In this document: one piece after another, positions 7,570-13,194 of the stretch
Layout: the number at the start of each line of letters is the position of its first letter
Position numbering within the stretch: the first letter of the stretch is position 1
Position numbers and translations under genes: made by a program
The notes under the pieces: generated by a model
Told to the model about the DNA's origin: nothing
Seen by the model: the letters and a program-made list of their open reading frames with translations, nothing else
The model's database searches: none
NCBI GenBank assembly: GCA_946613705.1
Contig: CAMOFU010000036.1
Coordinates: forward strand, 1-13,194
Direction of reading: 5' to 3'
Length of the DNA: 13,194 nucleotides
Source: an uncultured Clostridia bacterium
GTDB taxonomy: Bacteria; Bacillota; Clostridia; Oscillospirales; Ruminococcaceae

Positions 7570-8310
7570 TCACATACCCAGTCCGCCGTCAACTCTGAGC
7601 ACCACGCCCGTAACATAGTCCGAGCTGACAAGATAGGCAGCTGCGTCCGCGATGTCCTCGGGCTTGCCCGCACGTCCGAGCGGTATCTGTGCCGCGAGCG
7701 GATTGTTCTCTGCGCTGATATCAGCCGTCATATCCGTAGCGATGAACCCGGGGGCGATAGCGTTGCAGGTGATGTTCTTCGAGGCGAACTCCCTTGCCAC
7801 AGTCTTTGTAAGACCGACAAGTCCCGCCTTTGAAGCGCTGTAGTTTGCCTGACCCGCGTTGCCGCTCAGTCCCGATACCGACGAGATATTGACTATCCTG
7901 CCGCACTTGTTCCTGATAAACTGGCGCGAGCAGTGCTTTATCATATTGAACGCACCCTTGAGGTTCACGCTGATGACATCGTCGAACTGCTTCTCGTTCA
8001 TCATCATCACGAGCCCGTCGCGGGTGATGCCTGCGTTGTTTATAAGTATCGTCACATTTGCAAAGTCCTTGCTCACCTGCGCTGTGACCTGCTTGGTCTG
8101 CTCGAAATCCGCAACATTGCAGCTGTAGTAAGCAGCCTTCACGCCGTATTCCGATCCGCAGTATTCGCAGACGAGCCTTGCCTGCTCCTCATTGCCGATA
8201 TCCAGCAGCGCCACGTCGGCACCGAGCGATGCCAGCTTCTTGGCTATCGCAGCGCCTATCCCGCGTGAGCCGCCTGTTACTATCGCTGTATTTCCTTCAA
8301 GTTTGAGCAT
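7570..8310 (-). CDS. fabG: 3-oxoacyl-ACP reductase FabG
   Basis: NADPH-dependent short-chain dehydrogenase of 246 residues that reduces 3-ketoacyl-ACP to 3-hydroxyacyl-ACP. The cofactor motif TGGSRGIG is at 12-19 and NNAG at 91-94. The catalytic residues are Asn116, Ser144, Tyr157 and Lys161 (YSASK), and the PG motif is at 187-188. An open frame extends upstream to 8376, but the added 22 residues match nothing in the family. The ATG at 8310 has a clean AAGGAG seven bases upstream, so I use it. The 62-base gap to fabD has no promoter or convincing terminator, and the gene is read as part of the operon. Confidence 0.96.
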   Translation of the reverse strand: MLKLEGNTAIVTGGSRGIGAAIAKKLASLGADVALLDIGNEEQARLVCEYCGSEYGVKAAYYSCNVADFEQTKQVTAQVSKDFANVTILINNAGITRDGLVMMMNEKQFDDVISVNLKGAFNMIKHCSRQFIRNKCGRIVNISSVSGLSGNAGQANYSASKAGLVGLTKTVAREFASKNITCNAIAPGFIATDMTADISAENNPLAAQIPLGRAGKPEDIADAAAYLVSSDYVTGVVLRVDGGLGM

Positions 8311-8372
8311 ATCGCTTCTCCTTATGTTATTTGTTCCGTCAGTCGGGCCCGCTGTAAGAGCCCGCCTGTGTA

Positions 8373-9293
8373 TCACTTTATTTCCGTCAGTGCGGCGACA
8401 GCATTTTCAAGCCCCGCCTTATCTGTCACGCAGAAGGTCCTGACGCTCTTGTCTATCCTGTTTATCAGACCGACCAGAGTATTGCCTGCCCCCAGCTCGA
8501 TAAAGGTATCGCAGCCCGCAGCGATCATATTCCTGACGAGCTTCTCCCACCTGACAGGTGAGCATATCTGCTGCGAGAGCAGCCATGTCGGATTATCGTC
8601 ATACGGCTCCGCCGTGAAGTTCGAGTACAGCGGTATACTGCCCTTTCTGAGCTTGCTGTCACGCAGTACCACGGCGAACTCCTCCGCAGCGCCTGCCATG
8701 AACGGAGAGTGGAACCCTCCCGATACCTTCAGCGGCACCGCACGTCCTCCCGCTGCCTTTGCAGCAGCGATAAGCTCGGGCATAGTCTCCTTTGCAGCCG
8801 CACAGGTGACCTGTCCCTCGCAGTTGTAGTTCACGGGATAAGCCCGATCGAGTCCCGCACAGATGCGCTCGACCTCCTCGTTCGGCAGCTTCAGCACCGC
8901 AGCCATAGCCGCGGGGAACTGCTCGGCAGCCTTCTGCATCAGCTCACCGCGCGCGCAGACGATCTTAAAGCCCTCCTCGAGCGCCGCCGTTCCCGAGCAG
9001 GTCAGCGCCGCGATCTCGCCCAGCGAAAAGCCCGCTGTCATATCGGGACTGATGCCTGCTTCGTTAAGAGCAGCAGCCGCCGCCATCTCAACTGCAAAAA
9101 GGCAGGGCTGAGTGTTGCCTGTCTGCATAAGCTCCTCATCGCTGCCCTCAAAGCACATCTGCTTTGTTCCGCCGCGAATGCCGTCGAGCTTATCGAACAC
9201 CTCTCTTGCCGCTGCCGAAGCCTCGTATATTTCCTTTCCCATGCCCGAGCGCTGTGCGCCCTGACCCGAGAACACAAATGCTATCTTACCCAT
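8373..9293 (-). CDS. fabD: Malonyl-CoA:ACP transacylase FabD
   Basis: Moves the malonyl group from CoA to ACP, linking acetyl-CoA carboxylase output to elongation. With the ATG at 9293 the protein has 306 residues and begins MGKIAFVFSGQGAQ, exactly as FabD should; the frame open to 9332 adds 13 unrelated residues. An AAAGGAG site lies seven bases before this ATG. The nucleophile elbow is GFSLGE (88-93, Ser90), with Phe where E. coli has His. Arg115, catalytic His195 in GGFHSPFM, and the GQV segment near 160-162 are present. It overlaps the end of fabK by 13 bases, so translation is likely coupled. Confidence 0.95.
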   Translation of the reverse strand: MGKIAFVFSGQGAQRSGMGKEIYEASAAAREVFDKLDGIRGGTKQMCFEGSDEELMQTGNTQPCLFAVEMAAAAALNEAGISPDMTAGFSLGEIAALTCSGTAALEEGFKIVCARGELMQKAAEQFPAAMAAVLKLPNEEVERICAGLDRAYPVNYNCEGQVTCAAAKETMPELIAAAKAAGGRAVPLKVSGGFHSPFMAGAAEEFAVVLRDSKLRKGSIPLYSNFTAEPYDDNPTWLLSQQICSPVRWEKLVRNMIAAGCDTFIELGAGNTLVGLINRIDKSVRTFCVTDKAGLENAVAALTEIK

Positions 9294-10225
9294 TTCGCAG
9301 CTCCTTTCAGCAGCGGCTCTGCCTCCTCGCAAAGCTCGCGCACTATCTCTGCCGCAGGCTGTATCTTTTTCACCATTGCAGCGCTCTGTCCCGCAAGGAA
9401 GCAGCCCTCTTCGGTATTGCCGTCCTGCACCGCCTTGCGCAGCGCTCCCGCGCCCATAGCCTCCAGCTCCTCATCGGAGATCTGCGTGTATTCAGCTTTG
9501 AGATACTCTCTCTGGAAATTCGTCCTCAGCGCCCTTACGGGGTGACCGAGCCTTCTGCCCGTCACCATGGTACACAGGTCCTTCGCCTTGACGACCTTCT
9601 CCTTGTATGTCTCGTGGATATTGCACTCCTCGGCGGCAAGGAACCTTGTTCCCACCTGCACGCCGCACGCGCCCAGCATGAATGCCGCCGCGACACCTCT
9701 TCCGTCCGCGATGCCGCCCGCCGCGATGACGGGTATCTTCACGGTATCGGCTATCTGCGGCACCAGCACGATAGTCGCCAGCTCGCCGATATGTCCGCCG
9801 CTCTCGCCGCCCTCAGCGATCACAGCCGAAGCACCGAGGCGCTCCATCAGCTTCGCCAGAGCGCACGAAGCCACCACAGGTATCACTCTGATGCCTGCTT
9901 CCTTCCACATCTGCATATACTTTGAAGGATTGCCCGCGCCCGTAGTCACGACCGCGACCCTCTCCTCGGCTGCCACAGCCGCCACCTCATCGGCATAGGG
10001 GCTCAGCAGCATGATATTAACGCCGAAGGGCTTCTCTGTCAGTTCCTTGGCGCGGTGTATCTGTTCTCTTACATACTCTGCGGGGGCATTTCCTGCGGCA
10101 ATAATACCAAGACCGCCGCCGTTAGAAACGGCAGCGGCAAGCTCTCCGTCTGCTATCCATGCCATTCCGCCCTGAAATACGGGATACTCGATACCGAGCA
10201 TCTCGCACAGTCTGCTTTCGATCAT
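9281..10225 (-). CDS. fabK: Enoyl-ACP reductase II FabK (FMN, NAD(P)H)
   Basis: Flavoprotein of the nitronate monooxygenase/FabK TIM-barrel family that reduces trans-2-enoyl-ACP, the last step of each elongation cycle. It has 314 residues, the usual length. Signatures are FQGGMAWIADGELAAAVSNG near the N-terminus (17-36), the GGESGGHIG loop (139-147) with the conserved His145, and the FMN-phosphate segment AAGGIADGRG that follows. The genomic position between acpP and fabD is the classical FabK location in streptococci and clostridia and separates it from nitronate monooxygenases. It begins only three bases after the acpP stop. FabK is structurally unrelated to FabI and is known to be insensitive to triclosan; no fabI is seen here. 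Confidence 0.95.
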   Translation of the reverse strand: MIESRLCEMLGIEYPVFQGGMAWIADGELAAAVSNGGGLGIIAAGNAPAEYVREQIHRAKELTEKPFGVNIMLLSPYADEVAAVAAEERVAVVTTGAGNPSKYMQMWKEAGIRVIPVVASCALAKLMERLGASAVIAEGGESGGHIGELATIVLVPQIADTVKIPVIAAGGIADGRGVAAAFMLGACGVQVGTRFLAAEECNIHETYKEKVVKAKDLCTMVTGRRLGHPVRALRTNFQREYLKAEYTQISDEELEAMGAGALRKAVQDGNTEEGCFLAGQSAAMVKKIQPAAEIVRELCEEAEPLLKGAAKWVR

Positions 10226-10228
10226 GAC

Positions 10229-10450
10229 TCAGTCCTGCTTGTTCTCGATGAAATCTACAAGATCACCGACTGTTTCAAGCTTCTGGTCAAGCTCAAGCTC
10301 CATGCCCAGCTCGTCCTCAAGGTTCATCATCAGGTCAACGGTGTCGAGCGAGTCGATGCCGAGATCTCTGAATGTCGAATCACGCTTGATCTCTGCGGGG
10401 TCGCACTCGATCCTTTCAGCGATTATCTTGGCAACAGTTTCAAATACCAT
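10229..10450 (-). CDS. acpP: Acyl carrier protein
   Basis: A 73-residue acidic four-helix carrier that holds growing chains on a phosphopantetheine arm. The attachment motif GIDSLDTVDL is at 31-40, with Ser34 as the modified serine. It is the first gene of the operon; the promoter and palindromic operator lie 40-95 bases upstream. A GGAGGA ribosome site precedes the ATG by about eight bases. The 5' leader of about 60 bases is AT-rich, unlike the rest of the operon, which should keep the start accessible for the high expression ACP needs. Placement immediately before fabK fits the dedicated fatty acid ACP rather than one for secondary metabolism. Confidence 0.97.
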   Translation of the reverse strand: MVFETVAKIIAERIECDPAEIKRDSTFRDLGIDSLDTVDLMMNLEDELGMELELDQKLETVGDLVDFIENKQD

Positions 10451-10493
10451 TTTAAATTCCTCCGATAGCTTTTATTATTTATTATTTCGATTA

Positions 10494-10508
10494 GTTATCA
10501 TTGATAAC
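10494..10508. promoter_or_regulatory. Perfect 15-bp palindrome, probable operator of the fatty acid operon
   Basis: GTTATCATTGATAAC is two exact 7-base half-sites around one central base. It begins about 9 bases downstream of the minus-strand -10 box and so covers the predicted start of transcription, where a bound protein would block initiation. Weaker flanking symmetry (GATT at 10489-10492 and AATC at 10513-10516) extends it. The motif does not match the FapR box (TTAGTACC-type) and has half-sites different from the FabT box (TTTGATTATCAAA). The TetR protein at the end of the operon is the best candidate to bind it, which is inference. Confidence 0.65.
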
Positions 10509-10516
10509 CTAAAATC

Positions 10517-10545
10517 AGTATAACTTTATATGCAGGATTTGTCAA
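10517..10545 (-). promoter_or_regulatory. Sigma-A promoter of the fatty acid operon
   Basis: On the minus strand the -35 box is TTGACA (10540-10545, exact consensus), the spacer is 17 bp, and the -10 box is TATACT (10517-10522, five of six consensus bases). Transcription should start near 10510, giving a leader of about 60 bases before acpP. No later convincing promoter was seen inside the operon. Confidence 0.8.
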
Positions 10546-10616
10546 TCGCAACCTGTCTGATTTTACAATTTATTAATATCTCCCCCCGCCCCGATTCGAC
10601 AGCAGAGGTATCTCTG

Positions 10617-10645
10617 TTGACATTATCGCTTTAGTGTGATATAAT
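10617..10645 (+). promoter_or_regulatory. Perfect-consensus sigma-A promoter, divergent from the fatty acid operon
   Basis: TTGACA at 10617-10622, a 17-bp spacer and TATAAT at 10640-10645 match the consensus at every position. It points into the degenerate LRR-dockerin gene and, since there is no other promoter before 11047, probably also transcribes the following membrane-protein gene. Its -35 box is 71 bp from that of the operon promoter. Confidence 0.8.
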
Positions 10646-10676
10646 GCAGGTATATACTATATTAATTGGGGGTATC

Positions 10677-11012
10677 TTGACGATCAAAAGAACAGCTTCG
10701 TTGCTTTGCGCTTTGGCGGTCGTTATGAGCACGGCGGCGGTACGGTCAAGCTCGGTGCGGCGATGACGGCGAGTGCGGAGGACGGTGAACCGCTGACCTC
10801 GGGGGATCATGAGTACACTGTGCTTGATGACGGGACGGTCAGGATAAGCAAGTATACGGGCAGCGATGAAGGACTACACCGAGCTGCAAAAGTACCTTTC
10901 GGGCTGGGACGTGGAGATCGACCTTGCGGCTGCCGACTTAAACGGCGACGGCAAGGTGAACATGAGAGATTACACACTGCTTCAAAAGCTGCTCAACGGC
11001 TGGGAGATCTGA
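10677..11012 (+). pseudogene. Degenerate secreted LRR (BspA-like) protein with C-terminal half dockerin
   Basis: Three pieces of one former gene lie in order but not in one frame. A TTG at 10677 opens a signal peptide (basic MTIKR, then a hydrophobic stretch) whose frame stops at 10764-10766. From about 10739 a second frame continues sensibly, with a probable MTASA cleavage site and then EYTVLDDGTVRISKYTGSDE, the usual opening of ruminococcal LRR domains. At about 10866-10870 this breaks off and the first frame resumes with the second half of a dockerin (10866-11012): helix KDYTELQKYLSGW, then a complete calcium loop DLNGDGKVNMRD and its helix. The LRR repeats and the first dockerin loop are missing. 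Intact relatives would be secreted and bind cohesins. Two frame changes and the lost core argue for a pseudogene; the first frame change alone could be a sequencing error. Confidence 0.75.
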
Positions 11013-11046
11013 CCGCAGCTTTTGTGAGCGAAGGGAGAGTAAAGCT

Positions 11047-11778
11047 ATGAAAAAGACCCTTGGCATCGGTATAATATGCGTTATCATCGGACTGGTGCTG
11101 TTTGCATTTGTGGCGGGCGATTTTTTCAACCTCCTGTTCCGCAAGGTGAACATCAATGACAAGCGCTTCGATTCCTATGAATCGGGCGAGATCGCAGAGG
11201 GCGATCTTAGATTCGTCATGGCAAAGCTCGGCACAGCTACCGAGAGCAAGCGGATATTCGGCATTCCCGTTGCCGATGCAGAGGCGGAGTTCTACCTTAT
11301 CTCGGACAACGGCGGCTATGTCGTTATCGACGTGCGCGAGGGGGCGGAGAGCTTTGACAGCCTGCTGGAACAGACGGCAAAGTATATCAGCGAGCAGGGC
11401 GATGAGCCCGCGCAGGGAGAGCGCTTCATCGGCAAGGCGGTAGAGATCACCGATGAGCAGCTGGCTCTTGTCAGCGCCCATTTTGAGGCGCAGAACCTCA
11501 AGCCCGAGGACTGGCAGCTGGCGATATCCAGCCTTGTGCTCGTACAGCTCGACACCACGTTCATAGTGATACAGCTCTGCATATCGTTCGCATTTATCCT
11601 GATCGGTGCGATACTGCTTCTGTTATCGCGCAGATACCGTTTCGGAGAGACGGTTTTCGTCGGTGAGATGACCCCCGAGGAAGCAGCCGAGCAGCAGCAG
11701 CGCCGCGAGGAGCTTGCCGAAAAGGCTGCCGCCGCAGCCGATGACTCCGAGCAGAACGGGCAGGAGCAGTCCGACTGA
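11047..11778 (+). CDS. Membrane protein of unknown function with two transmembrane helices
   Basis: I do not recognise this 243-residue protein. Residues 4-24 form a hydrophobic N-terminal helix after a KK start, and residues 171-193 form a second helix followed by the basic RRYR. Between them is a soluble domain of about 145 residues with alternating strand-like and acidic segments (for example GGYVVIDVREGAESF, 89-103). By the positive-inside rule that domain is outside the cell and both ends are inside. The C-terminal tail (205-243) is very rich in Glu, Gln and Ala and is probably a disordered or coiled cytoplasmic tail. A GGGAGAG ribosome site precedes the ATG. It lies 34 bases after the pseudogene with no promoter of its own, and ends before the hairpin at 11820. 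Confidence 0.85.
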   Translation: MKKTLGIGIICVIIGLVLFAFVAGDFFNLLFRKVNINDKRFDSYESGEIAEGDLRFVMAKLGTATESKRIFGIPVADAEAEFYLISDNGGYVVIDVREGAESFDSLLEQTAKYISEQGDEPAQGERFIGKAVEITDEQLALVSAHFEAQNLKPEDWQLAISSLVLVQLDTTFIVIQLCISFAFILIGAILLLLSRRYRFGETVFVGEMTPEEAAEQQQRREELAEKAAAAADDSEQNGQEQSD

Positions 11779-11819
11779 CAGAAGCTGCCCGTACATAACA
11801 GATCAGATCAAAGCATAAC

Positions 11820-11860
11820 AAAGCACGGTCGGGAGCGTTTCGGCTCACCGACCGTGCTTT
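11820..11860. terminator. Bidirectional terminator hairpin between convergent genes
   Basis: A perfect 13-bp stem (11820-11832 with 11848-11860) ends in AAA/TTT and is capped by a further 4-bp GAGC/GCTC stem around a GTTTCG loop. It lies 41 bases after the plus-strand membrane protein and 32 bases beyond the minus-strand gene that converges on it, so it can serve both. The T tracts on both sides are short and interrupted. The apical CGTTTCGG is the same as in the left-edge terminator. Confidence 0.85.
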
Positions 11861-11892
11861 GCTTGTTCGGGACAGACCTCTGCCGCGGGGAC

Positions 11893-12591
11893 TTATTGGC
11901 TGCTTTTCAGCTTGGGACAGTGCTCTGTGATATAGCCGAGCACAAGCTCATAGTCCTCCGCAGGAGCATAGACCTGATTGTGGAACAGCCCCTCGTTGAC
12001 CTTTATCACATGAAAACGGCGCTTGGGCTTCACCCTTGTGACCTTTGAAAAATCGGAATACATCTCGGTCCGCTGCGAGTTGATGCCCGCACCTGTTGCC
12101 GTGAAGCTGCCTGCCGCCGCGCCCGTGAGCGCCGCTGCTTTGCCGATCTTCCTTGCCTTTTCCGCCTGGACGGGTATCTGCTTGTGGTTTATACCGTGTT
12201 CGTCCATCTCAAATTCCACGATGTATTTCCCGCCGTATATCAGCCCCCAGACCGCACAGCCCACAGCGACCAGCACGGTCATGCCGAGGAGCATCAGCCC
12301 CATCACCTTCAAATTGCTCAGCAGTCCGTCGGGAAAGAAGTCCTCCCTGCCGATGTCCGAAAAGAAGATGATGAGCATGATACCGAGCATTATGGCTGCG
12401 AAGATCTTCCAGACCAGAAAAAACACCGTCGGGTCTGTAAAGATGTTCATTTTGTATACCCAGCGGTATTTCCCGTCATCACAGAGCGTGATGCTCTTCC
12501 CTATCCGCTCGCCCCGATGCATCGCCTCGCCGCAGCTGCTGCATACGAGCGTGCCGTCGGGGAGCTCTGCCCCGCAGTTGTGACAGATCAT
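11893..12591 (-). CDS. Zinc-ribbon membrane protein of unknown function
   Basis: A 232-residue protein that opens with a zinc ribbon, Cys3-x2-Cys6 and Cys17-x2-Cys20 (ICHNCGAELPDGTLVCSSCG), of the type found in many clostridial membrane proteins. Two transmembrane helices follow at about 56-77 and 96-118, joined by an acidic loop with DIGREDFFPDG. The C-terminal half (about 123-232) is soluble and begins YIVEFEMDEHGINHKQI. It contains an Ala/Gly-rich stretch near 150-168 and ends with basic segments (VTRVKPKRRFHVIKVNEG), which resembles a membrane-anchored PH-like strand domain; that comparison is tentative. The start is set by the ribbon and by GAGGG seven bases upstream. It follows the next gene by 42 bases and is probably in one operon with it. 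Confidence 0.85.
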   Translation of the reverse strand: MICHNCGAELPDGTLVCSSCGEAMHRGERIGKSITLCDDGKYRWVYKMNIFTDPTVFFLVWKIFAAIMLGIMLIIFFSDIGREDFFPDGLLSNLKVMGLMLLGMTVLVAVGCAVWGLIYGGKYIVEFEMDEHGINHKQIPVQAEKARKIGKAAALTGAAAGSFTATGAGINSQRTEMYSDFSKVTRVKPKRRFHVIKVNEGLFHNQVYAPAEDYELVLGYITEHCPKLKSSQ

Positions 12592-12601
12592 ATCCGATCC
12601 C

Positions 12602-12629
12602 TCGCTTTCGTGATGATATCTGTGATCTG
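12602..12629 (-). repeat. Short heptad-like repeat after the right-edge gene
   Basis: On the minus strand, four 7-base words follow the stop codon at 12634 closely: CAGATCA, CAGATAT, CATCACG and AAAGCGA. Only the first two are close copies, so the case is weaker than at 7521-7569, but the leading word is identical to the one there and the position just after a stop codon is the same. Confidence 0.4.
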
Positions 12630-12633
12630 CTGC

Positions 12634-13194
12634 TTATTTCAGCAGCGGCAGGCCGCACTTTTCACAGCGGTCGTCGTCAAGGCTGTTGTGCCTTCCGCAG
12701 CTCACGCAGGCTATGTACGGTGCCTTTGATTTGTCGTAATGCTCATACGGGAAATGGAACTGCGGGTGATACCTGAACCTGTCGCCGATGTTGAAATAGT
12801 AGTATGCTATGATCTGCCGCCCCTCGTATTCCTTGATCTTCTTCTTTCCGCCGCTGTCCTTTCTTATCACCGTGATGTACTCTGTTTCAAGATAGCTCGA
12901 ATCGTTGTCGTGACGGCGGACGGTGGACTTCTTCTTGTCGATGACCGTGGCATCGTAGGTATTCGCCGCGCGTTCCCTGACAAAGCTCACCACCGCGAAC
13001 AGCAGGAACACAGCCGAGACGATCGCACCGTAGATCATCGCGTCCCTGAGCTCCATCTCACCGCTTGCCTTGCTGTAGATAACGAACCCGAGAAACGGCA
13101 GCGGAACTATGAAAAACGCGAATATCCCCGCAGCCTTTCGGGTCTTCTTTATCGCCGCAAGTATCTCGGGGTCATTGACCCTGTCGGAAAACCC
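12634..13194 (-). CDS. Membrane protein with C-terminal zinc ribbon, 5' end outside the window
   Basis: The reading frame is open to the right edge, so the Met at 13056 is internal and the true start is outside. The 186 visible residues begin with a soluble stretch (FSDRVNDPEILAAIKKTRK). Two transmembrane helices lie at about residues 21-41 (rich in F, I, P and L) and 52-72, followed by a soluble region of strand-forming and basic segments. The C-terminus is a zinc ribbon: CVSC (163-166) and CEKC (177-180), spaced 10 residues apart. Starting at 13056 would delete the first helix, which pairs naturally with the second across a short EMELRD turn. With the next gene it forms a pair of small zinc-ribbon membrane proteins in one likely operon. 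Function unknown. Confidence 0.82.
   Translation of the reverse strand, partial: GFSDRVNDPEILAAIKKTRKAAGIFAFFIVPLPFLGFVIYSKASGEMELRDAMIYGAIVSAVFLLFAVVSFVRERAANTYDATVIDKKKSTVRRHDNDSSYLETEYITVIRKDSGGKKKIKEYEGRQIIAYYYFNIGDRFRYHPQFHFPYEHYDKSKAPYIACVSCGRHNSLDDDRCEKCGLPLLK

Noticed and set aside
8325..8365. Possible hairpin terminator or attenuator between fabD and fabG
   Set aside because: Only about five GC pairs (CGGGC/GCCCG) with an 11-base loop and no T tract, so it is not supported as a terminator.
8311..8376. Longer FabG start at 8376
   Set aside because: The extra 22 residues overlap the fabD stop and lack family similarity; AAGGAG stands seven bases before the ATG at 8310.
8373..9293. 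Inactive FabD because GHSLGE is GFSLGE
   Set aside because: The nucleophile Ser, Arg115 and His195 are present, and the residue before the serine is variable in Firmicute FabD, so activity is not in doubt.
9294..9332. Longer FabD start at 9332
   Set aside because: The 13 extra residues do not resemble FabD, which begins at the MGKIAFVFSGQG motif, and the AAAGGAG site belongs to the ATG at 9293.
10494..10508. FapR or FabT operator
   Set aside because: The half-sites GTTATCA/TGATAAC do not fit the FapR TTAGTACC-type box, and their order is opposite to the TTTGAT/ATCAAA halves of FabT sites.
10993..11481. Minus-strand open frame across the membrane-protein gene
   Set aside because: It is opposite a plus-strand gene with a good ribosome site, signal-like helix and second helix, and has no start signal of its own.

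Overview
The window reads as a chromosomal segment of a Ruminococcus-like member of the Clostridia (Oscillospiraceae/Ruminococcaceae). Three things point there: a type II fatty acid synthesis cluster in the Firmicute gene order that uses FabK as enoyl reductase, a remnant of a secreted leucine-rich-repeat protein with a dockerin tail of the kind common in cellulolytic ruminococci, and a GC-rich, strongly biased codon use that also creates long spurious open frames on the opposite strand. No species can be named from the sequence alone.

Positions 96-10450 (minus strand) form one tightly packed operon transcribed right to left: acpP, fabK, fabD, fabG, fabF, accB, fabZ, accC, accD, accA, an AMP-forming acyl-CoA synthetase and a TetR-family regulator. 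It encodes the whole acetyl-CoA carboxylase (AccB/C/D/A), malonyl transfer to ACP (FabD), the carrier (ACP) and all four steps of the elongation cycle (FabF, FabG, FabZ, FabK). fabH and a MarR-type fabT, which often open such clusters, are absent here. A strong sigma-A-type promoter (TTGACA, 17 bp, TATACT on the minus strand) lies upstream of acpP, and a perfect 15-bp palindrome covers the predicted transcription start, so it is a good operator candidate. The regulator encoded by the last gene is a plausible ligand-responsive repressor of that site, and the adjoining synthetase may activate exogenous fatty or volatile acids for the pathway or for sensing.

Positions 10617-11012 (plus strand) hold a perfect-consensus promoter that drives a decayed gene: a signal peptide and the first residues of an LRR (BspA-like) domain, joined out of frame to the last half of a dockerin. 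Immediately downstream is an intact two-helix membrane protein of unknown function (11047-11778), which ends at a strong hairpin shared with the convergent right-hand genes.

Positions 11893-13194 (minus strand) hold two consecutive genes for small membrane proteins that carry zinc ribbons, one N-terminal and one C-terminal. The second runs off the right edge. Gaps after stop codons in this window repeatedly carry short tandem 7- or 8-base words (AGCATAAC, CAGATCA, AAAGCAC types) on the coding-strand side, which looks like a lineage-specific intergenic repeat habit.
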